This document shows positions 1 to 9,578 of a DNA stretch of 63,090 bases, piece by piece. Source of the stretch: Planctomycetota bacterium. Its GTDB lineage: Bacteria > Planctomycetota > Planctomycetia > Planctomycetales > Planctomycetaceae. Made by a program: the position numbers and the translations under genes. The stretch covers positions 1 to 63,090 of the forward strand of contig JAURQH010000006.1 in the NCBI GenBank assembly GCA_030836185.1, read 5' to 3'. The notes under the pieces were generated by a model. The model was not told the origin of the DNA. It worked only from the letters and a program-made list of their open reading frames with translations, and did no database searches. Every line of letters begins with the position of its first letter. The first letter of the stretch is position 1.

Positions 1-77
1 AACTCATCGGAGAAGACGCGTCTGGTGCGTTTTGGCTTCTCGGATGAGTGGGAATGGTTGGCAGAATTGTTTGACAT
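1..77 (-). CDS. IS3-family transposase OrfA, N-terminal fragment
   Basis: The minus strand from 77 starts ATG after GGAGGA with a 5-base spacer. It encodes about 25 residues including KPKRTRRVFSDEF, which matches the start of the helix-turn-helix OrfA proteins of IS3 elements (consensus like KR.R.F..EFK..AV). The product would bind the IS ends and supply the N-terminal part of the OrfAB transposase. It is cut by the window edge and is identical to the right-edge copy. The opposite-strand frame through the same bases is a shadow. Confidence 0.7.
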   Translation of the reverse strand, partial: MSNNSANHSHSSEKPKRTRRVFSDE

Positions 78-139
78 GGGCTTCCTCCAAATGGATGATA
101 AAGGTTCCATTTGTTCTCCGCCATTGTTGGTCTACCGCA
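1..139 (-). mobile_element. 5' end of an IS3-like insertion sequence (partial, left edge)
   Basis: These 139 bases are the exact reverse complement of 62951-63089. Read on the minus strand they begin with TGCGGTAGACC, the TG terminus usual for IS3-family elements, followed by an untranslated leader, a GGAGGA ribosome site and the first codons of orfA. Identity with the other copy stops abruptly at 139/140, which fixes the outer tip of the element. The rest lies outside the window. The family assignment rests on the start of orfA and the TG tip. Confidence 0.75.
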
Positions 140-205
140 TTCGATCAAATCGATCTTGAAGAATTTCGACAACGACGAGAGAAAATGTTGCAGAAGCAAA
201 AATGA
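140..205 (+). pseudogene. Possible 3' remnant of a gene cut by the IS
   Basis: Directly beyond the IS tip the plus strand carries an open stretch of 21 codons, FDQIDLEEFRQRREKMLQKQ plus a final Lys, ending in TGA at 203-205. Its charged, helix-like composition resembles a protein C-terminus, so it may be the tail of a gene interrupted by the IS. It is too short to identify and could be chance. Confidence 0.25.
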
Positions 206-532
206 TTAGTTTCTATTCTCATTTTCAATGCATGACTTTCTCAATCACCAGTGTTGTCATTCTTACAATCTTTGACCGCGTGCAATTCAATTATCGTCAT
301 TGCAAGTTGCTTCGATCTCCATCCAACCAGCCGATTGTGCCGGTTTCGAAAAGTGTGTTGCCCGCAAGGTTTACCCGGCTTCACTGACCGGCAGACGATT
401 TTGGGAAGGGGGCACAATTGGGTGCGCAAATCGTGCTTTCGGCATCATAAGTGGTAAGTTTAAAGGATTGTTGTTCGCAAGATGTCTCTGCAAACAGCTT
501 GAACTTCCCACCTTAAGATCCTCGATGGAATT
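206..532. other. Intergenic region, no gene recognised
   Basis: Short open frames exist on both strands but overlap each other, lack ribosome sites and have no recognisable composition. The region presumably holds the promoter of the following exported protein gene. No convincing -35/-10 pair, hairpin or repeat was seen. Confidence 0.4.
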
Positions 533-2482
533 GTGAATCCCATGATAATGTCCTATCTGCTCACCGGACGTGTCACACCCACGAAATTGTTTGCGTTGTT
601 GCTGATCCTCTCTGCGACTTTTGGGCCACGCATTCCTCTACTTTCGGCAGACGCCGAAACTGCGAAGGTTGTGGCTGAGAAGAAAGCGGCTGAAGAAAAA
701 GCTGCGCTTGAGAAAAAAGAAGAAGCGAAAAAGGCAGAAGAGGAACGTCTGAAGCGGGTGAAGTTGGCGGTCGCTCTCAATTACTGCCGCGCTTCGTTCC
801 ATCGGATCAATAAGTATCAGACGAAAGATGTTCTCTATCAGGAACAACAGCGGATTCTCAATAATCTCGATTTGAGTAGCATTGATGATGTCGAAGTCAT
901 CAAACTCTATACCGCTGTCGTGCAGGAGATCAATCAAATTCAGTTGGTCGATTCGGAAGAGAAAATTATAGAATCACGCTATCGACGTGATTTTGCCGAG
1001 CGGTTTTTCTTTAACACATTCGCGATCAGTGCGAATGTCGCCACGTTGAACTATTTGGGAGCGGTTCAGACAGGCGCGCGCAGCTTTTGGGATTATCAAG
1101 CGACCTCAGATAAAGCGGAGACTGATACCTGGAAGTTGGAGAAAAGCCATCTCACTTCACTGACCGCCAAAACAACCAATTTTATTGAGACTTCCTGGAA
1201 GCTGGCTCGTGAGCGAAAGATCCCCGACGAATGGTTGATTCGAGATCGTGATATCGAATTGATGTACGAAGCGCTCAAGGAACCTGATCTCGAAACTCGG
1301 TTGCGAATCCTTAAACGGAAGGAATCTTATCTGCAATGTTTCCCACCGTATTACTATTACATCGGTCGGCTGGAACAGTCGCTGGGAAAACTTCAGGACG
1401 CCGCTGAGACTTATCGGAAGCTCCGCGATCTCGAAAAGGGGCATATGCGGCGGGACGACATGTTGGCAGCCGGTTTAGCAAATCTGGCCGCTATCGAGCA
1501 TCACTTTGGTGACCCACGTGCCGTCGAGACGGCTCAATTGGCTTTACAGGAATCGAGTGAGGTTTGGGAAGCGAACCTAGTCTGTGCGGGCGTGCTGATT
1601 GACGCGGGAAAGTTCGCCGTGGCGGAAGATGCCGTCTTGAGAAATCTCGATGTCGCCTTGGAAACTCATTCCTCTCGCAACTCATTGGCTGTTGTGTATG
1701 CCGCCTCGGGCAACTCCGAGAAGTTGGCCAAACATTTGAATGATCGCGAGTTTGTAGCCTCGCTGCGTGCTCCCGTCTTGTTGAAATGTGCGTTGGCGAT
1801 GGGCTCGCAAGGGATGCCTGTGCCTGCCAGTCAGAAGCTTTTGGCCTCCTTGCAAGGGCATGTGAAGCTTTCGAATGGTCGTGATGATCTGGTGATCTCG
1901 GCCAGTGATGAGTGGATGCTTGGCGGTGCTCATTTGAAGATTTCTTACGATGGACGAATTCTGGGCCGTCCGCATGTTTCACATCGAAAAGGCCAGCTTC
2001 AGATGGTTTATCAAAATGTCTTTGAGGTGGGTTCGCCCTGGAAACAAACGCATCAGGTTCGACCGTTGGTGATGGAAGTCACGTTCCCCGATCAACCCAG
2101 CGTGGCCTTTGAGTTGACGCCCGGCAGCATGGCGTCGGCCAAAAAAGCGATCGAGTTGGCGGGGCAACCGAACTTGATCGGTGCTCAATCATACGGTTAT
2201 CTGCTGACTAATGTTCGCAGCGAAGAATACACCATTGCGTTTGATGGTTCACCGGTTCAGCTTCATCAGGGGCCGCAACTGGTCACGCCGGAAGAAACGA
2301 TCGAAGATGACACTTTGTTGACGGAGCAGTCTCCCAAAGCCGAAGACCCTGGTCTGAAAACTTACAAAGCCAGCAAACCAACAGTTCGCTTCAATGATGT
2401 TCAGGAAGCCAATCCCGGATACAAAACCGAGCAACCGGTTCAGATTGATGCCCCGGTGGAGCTGTTGTTTCCGACTGAATAA
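533..2482 (+). CDS. Exported TPR-like protein of unknown function
   Basis: A 649-residue protein with a hydrophobic signal segment (LFALLLILSATFG, about residues 19-31), then a Lys/Glu/Ala-rich coiled-coil-like stretch (about 45-80). A long helical body follows in which residues about 270-430 read like tetratricopeptide repeats (YYIGRLEQSLGKLQDAAETY, then GLANLAAIEHHFGDPRAVET). The last 150 residues are beta-rich without a recognised domain. Location is probably periplasmic. The frame opens with GTG at 533; ATG codons at 542 and 548 are equally plausible because no ribosome site is well placed. The next gene is convergent, only 14 bases away. No specific function can be assigned. Confidence 0.75.
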   Translation: MNPMIMSYLLTGRVTPTKLFALLLILSATFGPRIPLLSADAETAKVVAEKKAAEEKAALEKKEEAKKAEEERLKRVKLAVALNYCRASFHRINKYQTKDVLYQEQQRILNNLDLSSIDDVEVIKLYTAVVQEINQIQLVDSEEKIIESRYRRDFAERFFFNTFAISANVATLNYLGAVQTGARSFWDYQATSDKAETDTWKLEKSHLTSLTAKTTNFIETSWKLARERKIPDEWLIRDRDIELMYEALKEPDLETRLRILKRKESYLQCFPPYYYYIGRLEQSLGKLQDAAETYRKLRDLEKGHMRRDDMLAAGLANLAAIEHHFGDPRAVETAQLALQESSEVWEANLVCAGVLIDAGKFAVAEDAVLRNLDVALETHSSRNSLAVVYAASGNSEKLAKHLNDREFVASLRAPVLLKCALAMGSQGMPVPASQKLLASLQGHVKLSNGRDDLVISASDEWMLGGAHLKISYDGRILGRPHVSHRKGQLQMVYQNVFEVGSPWKQTHQVRPLVMEVTFPDQPSVAFELTPGSMASAKKAIELAGQPNLIGAQSYGYLLTNVRSEEYTIAFDGSPVQLHQGPQLVTPEETIEDDTLLTEQSPKAEDPGLKTYKASKPTVRFNDVQEANPGYKTEQPVQIDAPVELLFPTE

Positions 2483-2496
2483 GCAAGTCGGTCAGA

Positions 2497-4104
2497 TCAT
2501 TTCTTGCCGTAAATGGGAGCGTGGCGATACGGCGTCTCCAGGATCAGGACACACATGGCGGTGATATAAAGACGCCCGGCTTGTGCCGCGTATTCATGAT
2601 AAGCGCCGGCTGGAGAGATGGGATCCCAACTTCCTCGCACATCTTTTCCCGCTTTGGTCGAGCCACTTTTCGTTTGTGCGCGGACAATCTGACGAGCGAC
2701 GGTTTGATACCAGAGATACCAGTCATCGCCCCCCAGGTTATGCAGAGTTTGGGCGGTGTAATACCATTCGTAGACGTTACGCCGTCCTTCTTTCCACTGC
2801 GGTTCATTGACGGAACTCAATAGCCATCCCGACCCTGATTTCATCGAGAGACTGTCAGGACTCGCACCCAAATATTGCCGTGAGAGCAATCCTTCTGCCG
2901 TCATGGTCAATGTCACACTCTCAGGAGGATCGCTGGGCATATATTTAAATCGTGTTCCCTGTTTCTCAGAGACACTCTCCAAAAATACGCCCGCCCGGAG
3001 AAAATGCGATTCGGGGAATTCAAAGCCGGCCGCGCGGGCGGTGTGTAACGCCATTAACGCCCAGCCGGTTACGGAAAGGTCGCCCACCGTGAGTTCTGTG
3101 GCCGGTCGATATCGCCAACCTCCCTGTGTGGGGTTCTGTCCTGCAAGGAGATACTCAAGTCCTTTCGATGTGGGTTCTCGGAGTGATTCATCCCCCGTGA
3201 GAAGTATCGACTCGCATAATATGATCATCGCCTGAGCGTGGGCGTAATAAGTCGATTGGTGACCGAGATCGTACCGGTCGTGAAAGTTACCATCTTCGCG
3301 TTGATTGCGGACCAACCAATCGAGTCCTCGTTTGACGGTTTGGCGATGATCCCCGGCAACGTGCGTGTGCCCGGCTCCGAGAAATGCCAGCAGCGCAAGA
3401 GTGGTGGCACCGGTTTCGGTTTTCATCGTGGGTTCACCCGCGTCGGGATAGCCATCATGAAGAATCCAACTTCCTCCTTCACTTTGTTGTCGCTTCAACC
3501 ACAGCAACGCTTCTTCGATGGTTTTCTCTGTGGAGATCCCTCCGCCATGTTTTTTGACGATTTCTTTGCGTAGCTCCGGGTTTCGTAATGAGAGAAGCTG
3601 ATCGACGTTTACGGGTTTAATTCCTTCGGAAGCTGGTTTGTCGTCGGGAGTCTCTTCATCGCTACCACCAGTTTTGTCTTTTGTAAGCTGAAGTGGTTTG
3701 CGCTCTACGGGCGAATCGGGGTTGAGCTTCATGGCTCCCACATTGACGGGACCGCGTGCCTTTTGAGCCATTGCGGCCACGGGTTCGGGAGTCCAACCCA
3801 TTTCGAAGAGATAGTCGTTCCGGTCGGATTGGATTGTAATGACAATCAGAGCCAGGATCGTAAGCACGATGACATGAATGACGATACTTCCGATCATTCC
3901 CCGTAAGCCATGTTTGGCGTCGCGTTTCAGGTCGTTCCAAAAAGAGAGAGTGGGGAGAACCAGATCCTCGGGATGGACTTTAATTGTGGGTTTGCGAGTC
4001 CGTCGCATCCGTAATGGTTTTTTCTTCTGCTGAGCCGCAGTACTCCTGACTTTTGTTTTTTGCTTTTTGGCAAACCAGTCAGGTTTATTCGACGGAGATG
4101 ACAT
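2497..4104 (-). CDS. Membrane-anchored protein with squalene-cyclase/prenyltransferase-like repeats
   Basis: A 535-residue protein. Residues 1-65 are basic and cytoplasmic, 69-91 form one transmembrane helix, and about 190-520 hold alpha-alpha repeats of the prenyltransferase/squalene oxidase type: ALLWLKRQQSEGGSW, GLDWLVRNQREDGNF, GLEYLLAGQNPTQGGWRY. The QxxxGxW-like repeats are conserved, but no DXDD cyclase motif is visible, so an enzyme role in terpenoid synthesis is unlikely. Planctomycetes carry many such anchored repeat proteins of unknown role. It is divergent from the HExxH protein gene, with a shared 131-base promoter region. Confidence 0.8.
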   Translation of the reverse strand: MSSPSNKPDWFAKKQKTKVRSTAAQQKKKPLRMRRTRKPTIKVHPEDLVLPTLSFWNDLKRDAKHGLRGMIGSIVIHVIVLTILALIVITIQSDRNDYLFEMGWTPEPVAAMAQKARGPVNVGAMKLNPDSPVERKPLQLTKDKTGGSDEETPDDKPASEGIKPVNVDQLLSLRNPELRKEIVKKHGGGISTEKTIEEALLWLKRQQSEGGSWILHDGYPDAGEPTMKTETGATTLALLAFLGAGHTHVAGDHRQTVKRGLDWLVRNQREDGNFHDRYDLGHQSTYYAHAQAMIILCESILLTGDESLREPTSKGLEYLLAGQNPTQGGWRYRPATELTVGDLSVTGWALMALHTARAAGFEFPESHFLRAGVFLESVSEKQGTRFKYMPSDPPESVTLTMTAEGLLSRQYLGASPDSLSMKSGSGWLLSSVNEPQWKEGRRNVYEWYYTAQTLHNLGGDDWYLWYQTVARQIVRAQTKSGSTKAGKDVRGSWDPISPAGAYHEYAAQAGRLYITAMCVLILETPYRHAPIYGKK

Positions 4105-4235
4105 GGATAGGATCGTTGGAATCGAAGAAAGGTGAAGTCAAACATCATACCGAAAAAGTGTCCCGAAAACAGGTTCTCTTCACGAGCCTGCTGATTGATC
4201 TGGACCCCGTGGTAGAGGTGATCTAAACTCAAATT

Positions 4236-5804
4236 ATGAATTTTCTCGTGAAAAATACGTCCATACTTTCTGTAAAACGACTTGGGGCCTCGGTCTGCAT
4301 GGTGGTGCTTTGCCTGGTTCAATGCACGCAGATTGCAGAAGCACAGCGACTGGGAGAAGAGGAATACCGAAAAAAGTTCAACGAAAGCCAGGATCTGTTC
4401 TATCTGGAATCTGATCAACTGGCGACCAATTTGAGCGGGATTGGACAAACAGCACACGCCAAAGAGATCGTCGATAAGCTTGAGTCTCTTGCGGTTACCA
4501 GCCATCGTCACAGCAAACTTCCCAATCAGGTTCGGCCTCGCATCAGTCCCGAGGCAACGCCGGAAAATGCGTGGAAGCAACGCTGGCGACGAATGCAGAA
4601 TGATCACGCCGCAGAAATGTACTCGCTTGCGCATCAGGTTCTGAAACAACAGATGATCGGGCTCGGCTATCGAATCCTCCGTTATGTCTTGCTGGTGAAT
4701 CCCGATCATACAGAAGCCCGTAAGATGCTTGGCTACACTCGATTTGAAAATGAGTGGATGACGCCGTTTGAATTAGAGAAGCGAAAAGATGGTGAAGTTT
4801 GGGATGATCGCTTTGGTTGGATCAAGCAGAATGATCTGAGAAAATATGAACAGGGGCTGCGTCCGTTTCGCGGCCGGTGGATCCCTGAAGAGCAGGATCA
4901 GAATTTGCGATTGTCAGCCAATGACCTGTGGGAAATTCGCACAGAGCATTGGATTGTGCGTACGGATCATTCATTGGAAAAGGGGGTTGAAGTTGCTAAA
5001 AAACTGGAGGATTATTTCCAGTTCTTTATCCGCGAATTCCCGGATCTGTTTGCTTCACGCGGACAAATGAATCAATTGTTCAACATTGGACAGAACGGTC
5101 GAGCGCGTGTCAACAAAAACCCGATGCAGGTCAATTACTTTCGCTCGCGAGAAGGGTATCTCAAACGTCTGGAAAAAGTGGGGCCATTGATTGCCTCCAC
5201 GAACGGCATCTACCTCCATAAGCTGGGGACCTCGTTTTTCTATTCACGACCGGATAACCTCGAAGAAGAAGAGTCCACCATTTATCACGAGGCGACACAT
5301 CAGATATTATTTGAATCTCGTGGCAGCAAAAGAGACATTGCCCAAGAGATGCATTTTTGGGCCATCGAAGGCTTCGCCTGTTATATGGAGTCGTATCGTA
5401 ATCAGGAAGAGGGTATTTCTCTTGGTGACCCTCATTACATTCGTTTCAATAACGCAATGGTGCGACTGATTGTGGACGAATATTTTGTCCGATTTGAAGT
5501 CATCACTTCGCTCGGACAACGCAATTTTCAGGGCCAACAGGATCTCCCCAAACTTTACTCACAAGCTTCCGGCATGATCCATTTTCTGATGCATGCGAAT
5601 GAAGGTGCGTACCGGGATGATCTTGGTAAGTTTATAGCGGCGATTTATTCTCCGAACCTCCGCAGTGAGCGACATGTGCCGACTCTGGATGAATTGAGCG
5701 GCAAAAGCTATCTCGAACTCAACAAAGAATACATCGCCTACATTGCACGATTGGCGGAGGAAGTCTCCGTGACGGAATCGACTACGACAAACACGTCGGA
5801 ATAG
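4236..5804 (+). CDS. Exported DUF1570/peptidase-MA-like putative metalloprotease
   Basis: A 522-residue protein with an N-terminal hydrophobic export signal (about residues 16-34). After a helical middle with a TPR-like segment, residues 351-355 read HEATH (HExxH) followed by a downstream EGFACYME in which E378 fits the third zinc ligand of gluzincins. This matches the DUF1570/peptidase-MA-like group. HExxH plus the EG(F/A)A motif predicts a zinc peptidase, but no substrate is known. A second gene of the same general type lies at 52631. The stop is two bases from that of the convergent sulfatase gene. Confidence 0.75.
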   Translation: MNFLVKNTSILSVKRLGASVCMVVLCLVQCTQIAEAQRLGEEEYRKKFNESQDLFYLESDQLATNLSGIGQTAHAKEIVDKLESLAVTSHRHSKLPNQVRPRISPEATPENAWKQRWRRMQNDHAAEMYSLAHQVLKQQMIGLGYRILRYVLLVNPDHTEARKMLGYTRFENEWMTPFELEKRKDGEVWDDRFGWIKQNDLRKYEQGLRPFRGRWIPEEQDQNLRLSANDLWEIRTEHWIVRTDHSLEKGVEVAKKLEDYFQFFIREFPDLFASRGQMNQLFNIGQNGRARVNKNPMQVNYFRSREGYLKRLEKVGPLIASTNGIYLHKLGTSFFYSRPDNLEEEESTIYHEATHQILFESRGSKRDIAQEMHFWAIEGFACYMESYRNQEEGISLGDPHYIRFNNAMVRLIVDEYFVRFEVITSLGQRNFQGQQDLPKLYSQASGMIHFLMHANEGAYRDDLGKFIAAIYSPNLRSERHVPTLDELSGKSYLELNKEYIAYIARLAEEVSVTESTTTNTSE

Positions 5805-5806
5805 AA

Positions 5807-7390
5807 TCAGTCTCCTAACCATTCTTTCAGAGTCAGCACATTATCCTGATTCTTGTCGAGAGACCGAAACCGCTTTGTGAGTATCGGGACATTGCGAGTT
5901 TTCGGGTCGCCGATTAATTCTTCGAGCGTTAATTGTCCATCTTGGTTTCTATCTCGTTGCTGATAGATCTTCTGGGAGTCTCGCTTGCGGGTAACCGACG
6001 AAGACTGTTTGGCAGGACTGAATTTATCTTCTAAAGGTGGTGCCGGTTTCCCTTCGAGATAGAAATCGAAGTACTTGGACCAAGTTTCGGCAACAGGTCC
6101 AGTTGCCAATCCCGGCGGTTGTAATTCATTGGACCAGTGTTTTAATTTGACACGCAGACGTTTGGCGATCTCTGGATGCTCGGAAATCAGGTTCTGTTTT
6201 TCTTCTTTGTCTTTGGAGAGATTATACAAATACTCTCGTGGACCACCGATGAGCAATTTCCAATCTCCCTCTCGAACGGCTGATTGAGAGATCCATCGCC
6301 AGTAGAGTGTTTGATGGGGAGGCTCTGCATTTTGGCAAGTGAGATAAGGAATCAGATTCACGCCGTCCAGTTTGGGATCAGGGGGCAGTTCTGCCAGTGC
6401 AACGGCGGTCGCCGCAACATCAAGTGACCAGACGGGATGATCATAAGTCTTTCCTCCGTCAATTGTCCCCGGCCAACTGACGACGAAGGGCACACGAATT
6501 CCTCCTTCGGTCAGCATTCCTTTTTCACCATTCAGCGGTTCATTAAGAGATCCATCCCATCCCGGTCCTCCACCCGGTGCATCGAGTTTGTGAATTTTGA
6601 GTGGTGCTCCATTATCGCCGATAAAGAAAATCAATGTGTGTTCGAGTAAGCCTTCTGCTTTGAGTGTTTGGCGAATCAATCCCACTCCATCATCCATTGC
6701 CGAGATCATGGCGAGCGCCTGACGACGACGTTCCGGCATCTCTCCGGGAAATCGAGAGAGATATTTTGGTGGTGCATCGAGAGGGACATGAGGAGCTCGG
6801 TAAGCGCAGTAGAAAAAGAACGGTTTGTCTTTGTATGATTTGATGAACGCGGCTGCAGCGGCAGAGTTGGCATCCAAGTGGTAGAGTTTGGACGTTTCAG
6901 GTCCGGGTTTCACTCGGTTTCCGTTCAAGTCAAAATTCGCCCAGCCGGGGCGATTGGCGTTCTTGTAATAAACATCCTGAAATCCGTGATTGGGGATTTG
7001 AGGAGGCGGCCCGAGATGCCATTTCCCCGTCATGCCAGTGGCGTAGCCGGCTTCTTGCAGTCGCTCAGCAATTGTGGATTCGTTATTGAAACCTTCGAGT
7101 GATTGGCCGTTGCTCTCAACGCCAAATCGATTTTGTGACTTTCCCGTCAGTAAACCCGCACGTGATGGAACACATTGGGGGGCCGTGACATATCCATTGG
7201 TCATGCGTAACCCCTCCGCGGCCATTGCATCGATATGCGGAGTTTTCAGGTCGTCCCGAATGTCCTGAATCCCGAGATCTGTCCAACCATGATCGTCTGT
7301 GAAGATGACAATCACATTTGGGCGACGTGCCTCGGCGAAAGAAAATAGACTGAGTTGAACCACGCAGATGGCAAGAAAACGAGAGCGCAT
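5807..7390 (-). CDS. S1-family sulfatase with C-terminal EF-hands
   Basis: A 527-residue secreted sulfatase. A signal peptide covers residues 1-21. The metal-binding VIVIFTDDHGWTD follows at about 26-38, and the CVPSRAGLLTG signature begins at C73, the residue converted to formylglycine by a sulfatase-maturing enzyme. Further active-site segments include GKWHLG and FIGDNGAP. The C-terminus adds two EF-hand-like calcium loops (DRNQDGQLTLEE and DKNQDNVLTLKE), a fusion frequent in planctomycetes. It hydrolyses sulfate esters, probably on polysaccharide; the exact substrate cannot be read from the sequence. No maturase gene is in the window. Confidence 0.93.
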   Translation of the reverse strand: MRSRFLAICVVQLSLFSFAEARRPNVIVIFTDDHGWTDLGIQDIRDDLKTPHIDAMAAEGLRMTNGYVTAPQCVPSRAGLLTGKSQNRFGVESNGQSLEGFNNESTIAERLQEAGYATGMTGKWHLGPPPQIPNHGFQDVYYKNANRPGWANFDLNGNRVKPGPETSKLYHLDANSAAAAAFIKSYKDKPFFFYCAYRAPHVPLDAPPKYLSRFPGEMPERRRQALAMISAMDDGVGLIRQTLKAEGLLEHTLIFFIGDNGAPLKIHKLDAPGGGPGWDGSLNEPLNGEKGMLTEGGIRVPFVVSWPGTIDGGKTYDHPVWSLDVAATAVALAELPPDPKLDGVNLIPYLTCQNAEPPHQTLYWRWISQSAVREGDWKLLIGGPREYLYNLSKDKEEKQNLISEHPEIAKRLRVKLKHWSNELQPPGLATGPVAETWSKYFDFYLEGKPAPPLEDKFSPAKQSSSVTRKRDSQKIYQQRDRNQDGQLTLEELIGDPKTRNVPILTKRFRSLDKNQDNVLTLKEWLGD

Positions 7391-7780
7391 GAGAGGCCTT
7401 TCGAGAAAGTATTAGCTATACAGTACTTCACTGAATAGCCAGAATCCAACCTTTCATGTCAGTGTACTCGGGAGGATCCTGATACGAGAGCAAAGAAATT
7501 TTCTTGAGAACGGAAAAATTTATGTCAACTGGTTCTGCAAAAACACGAGACAAACATCACGCTGATTTCTCGTGAATATCATAGAGTGGGCGTCAAGTGA
7601 GACTCAGAAGAGGCCTCTGGGACAAAAAAATGTGATCTCAGTGAATGACAACAATCGAGCTGCGGTTATAGTTCCAAAGAAGAGACGAGCAAGGCACGGC
7701 TAGCCAATTGATGTACACCTTGCACATATCTGACAACTATTCATCCCAACTCAAAATACAAAACTCGAAGGATTCAAATT
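7391..7780. other. Intergenic region between divergent genes
   Basis: The 390 bases separate the divergent sulfatase and fasciclin genes and should contain both promoters. A short palindrome AGAGGCCTCT lies near 7610. No open frame, RNA motif or convincing promoter hexamers were recognised. Confidence 0.4.
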
Positions 7781-8314
7781 ATGCGAATTGTAATTGCACT
7801 GGCTCTCACACTGGCTGTCTCAATGACAGCCTACGCAGGAAAATGTAAGACCGAAGCACAGGCCTCAAAACAGTCTCACGCAACTCAGAACGTGGCTGCC
7901 AAGAAGCCAGCCGACATTGTTGATACCGCTGCCTCAGTCAAAGACTTCAGTACATTAGTTGCTGCTGTCAAAGCTGCTGGCTTGGTTAAGACCCTAAAAA
8001 GTGACGGCCCATTCACCGTGTTCGCTCCAACGAACGCAGCCTTTGCTAAGTTACCCGAAGGAACTGTCGAAAGCCTTTTGAAGCCTGAAAACAAAGATAA
8101 GTTAATTGCGATTCTCACGTATCATGTCGTGCCTGGCAAAGTGATGGCTGCCGATGTTGTCAAACTGAGTTCCGCAAAAACTGTCCAGGGAACAACGGTT
8201 GACATCAAAGTCACAGACGCAGGTGTGATGGTCGATAATGCAAAAGTTGTCAAAACCGACATCGAAACTTCAAACGGCGTCATTCACATCATCGATAGTG
8301 TGATTCTCCCATAA
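7781..8314 (+). CDS. Secreted fasciclin-domain protein
   Basis: A 177-residue protein. A signal peptide (residues 1-19, ending AYA) is followed by one fasciclin (FAS1) domain: [18 protein letters not shown], the H1 box [17 protein letters not shown], the [13 protein letters not shown] segment, and the H2-like [13 protein letters not shown] at the end. FAS1 domains mediate adhesion at the cell surface. Start choice is supported by GAAGGA eight bases upstream. A strong hairpin terminator follows the gene, so it is probably monocistronic and well expressed. Confidence 0.93.
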   Translation: MRIVIALALTLAVSMTAYAGKCKTEAQASKQSHATQNVAAKKPADIVDTAASVKDFSTLVAAVKAAGLVKTLKSDGPFTVFAPTNAAFAKLPEGTVESLLKPENKDKLIAILTYHVVPGKVMAADVVKLSSAKTVQGTTVDIKVTDAGVMVDNAKVVKTDIETSNGVIHIIDSVILP

Positions 8315-8343
8315 TTTCAGTTTGGGCGAAGTTTAGCTTCTCC

Positions 8344-8400
8344 AGACCAATCACCAGATTACGGACATAAATCCGTCTCTGGTGAATTGGTCTTTTTTTG
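8344..8400 (+). terminator. Strong rho-independent terminator
   Basis: The arms AGACCAATCACCAGA (8344-8358) and TCTGGTGAATTGGTCT (8378-8393) pair with a single bulged A. An inner ACGGA/TCCGT stem lies between them, and seven T follow directly. It lies 30 bases after the fasciclin stop codon. Confidence 0.88.
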
Positions 8401-8510
8401 TGCGCGGAGTCAAAAGAGTCGTCTCCGGGAAGACTGACTTTTCGAGATCATCACGGTATGCTGGAACCTATTGAAGCTGGCCGAATTCGCACTCACGTCA
8501 GGATGATTCC

Positions 8511-9557
8511 ATGAGCGGACTGAGTTACAAAGATTCGGGGGTTGACCTCGATAAATATGAGCAGGCAATGCAGAAGTTGCCGCCGCTGATGAAACGCACT
8601 CATTCATCTCGGGTCATGGAATTAACCGGAGGATTTGCGGGCCTGTTTCGCCTGAACGGAGAAACCGCCTACACTGACCCGGTTTTAGTCTCGGGGACTG
8701 ATGGTGTTGGCACGAAAATCAAAGTGGCCATGCTTTCTCAGACTTACAACACCATCGGTATCGACTTGGTGGCTATGTGTGTCAACGACTGCCTCTGCTT
8801 GGGAGCCGAGCCGCTATTCTTCCTCGATTATCTGGCGTTAGGCAAAGACAATCCACCATTGATTGCCGATTTGGTCGAAGGTGTCAGTGAAGGGTGCCTG
8901 CAAGCGGGAGCCTCGTTGATTGCCGGTGAAACGGCCATTATGCCCGATGTCTACGGCGAAGAGGATTTCGATCTTGCTGGCTTTTGCGTCGGTGTCGTGG
9001 AACGCGAGCGATTGATTGACGGCACTCAAATTGAAGCCGGAGATGTTCTCATTGGGTTGCCTTCCAATGGTTTTCATTCCAACGGCTACAGCCTCGTTCG
9101 GAAAGTGGTCTTCGACCATGCAGGGCTCATAATCGATTCTGCTGTTGACGAGTTGGGAAAAACTGTTGCCGAAGTGCTACTCACGCCCACAAAAATCTAT
9201 GCGGCCGAAACCTCGGCGGCAATGGCTCTGAATCAAGACTCAACCGCAGTGACCGGAATTGCCCACATTACGGGGGGAGGGCTCGCAGAGAATCTGGAGC
9301 GAATTCTTCCTGAAGGAGTGAAGGCTCACCTTGACCGAAACAGTTGGACGGCTCCTGCCTGTTTTGACTGGGTTCAGAAACTCGGCAATGTTGATCCTGC
9401 CGAGATGGATCGTGTGTTCAATATGGGAGTCGGTATGGTGTTTTGCGTGCGGGCGAATCAGGCTGAAAAACTGGAAGCCGCGTTTGCCAGTGCCGGTGCT
9501 GAATCATTCCGCCTGGGCGAGATTCAAAGCGGAGAACGCGGTGTGATTCTCAACTGA
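8511..9557 (+). CDS. purM: Phosphoribosylformylglycinamidine cyclo-ligase (AIR synthetase)
   Basis: A 348-residue cytoplasmic enzyme of purine synthesis that closes the imidazole ring of FGAM to AIR using ATP. The sequence opens MSGLSYKDSGVDLDKYEQAM, typical of PurM. It contains the DPVLVSGTDGVGTKIK loop, MCVNDCLCLGAEPLFFLDY, the GETAIMPDVY segment and GLPSNGFHSNGYSLVR, followed by the THITGGG-like AHITGGGLAENL. Length is that of the family. No other pur genes are in the window. A permease gene follows after 21 bases on the same strand. Confidence 0.97.
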   Translation: MSGLSYKDSGVDLDKYEQAMQKLPPLMKRTHSSRVMELTGGFAGLFRLNGETAYTDPVLVSGTDGVGTKIKVAMLSQTYNTIGIDLVAMCVNDCLCLGAEPLFFLDYLALGKDNPPLIADLVEGVSEGCLQAGASLIAGETAIMPDVYGEEDFDLAGFCVGVVERERLIDGTQIEAGDVLIGLPSNGFHSNGYSLVRKVVFDHAGLIIDSAVDELGKTVAEVLLTPTKIYAAETSAAMALNQDSTAVTGIAHITGGGLAENLERILPEGVKAHLDRNSWTAPACFDWVQKLGNVDPAEMDRVFNMGVGMVFCVRANQAEKLEAAFASAGAESFRLGEIQSGERGVILN

Positions 9558-9578
9558 ACTCCTTGAAGTAGTTACGGC

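Noticed and set aside
1-159. Open frame on the plus strand through the IS tip ending at 159
   Set aside because: It is antisense to the orfA start, which has a Shine-Dalgarno and recognisable product; the frame is open only by chance and continues differently in the other copy.
300-536. 78-codon open frame before the first gene
   Set aside because: TTG start without ribosome site, Cys-rich and low-likelihood composition, overlaps other small frames.
1491-1982. 163-codon His/Arg/Ser-rich frame on the minus strand
   Set aside because: Antisense shadow of the first exported protein gene, with composition typical of reversed codon usage.
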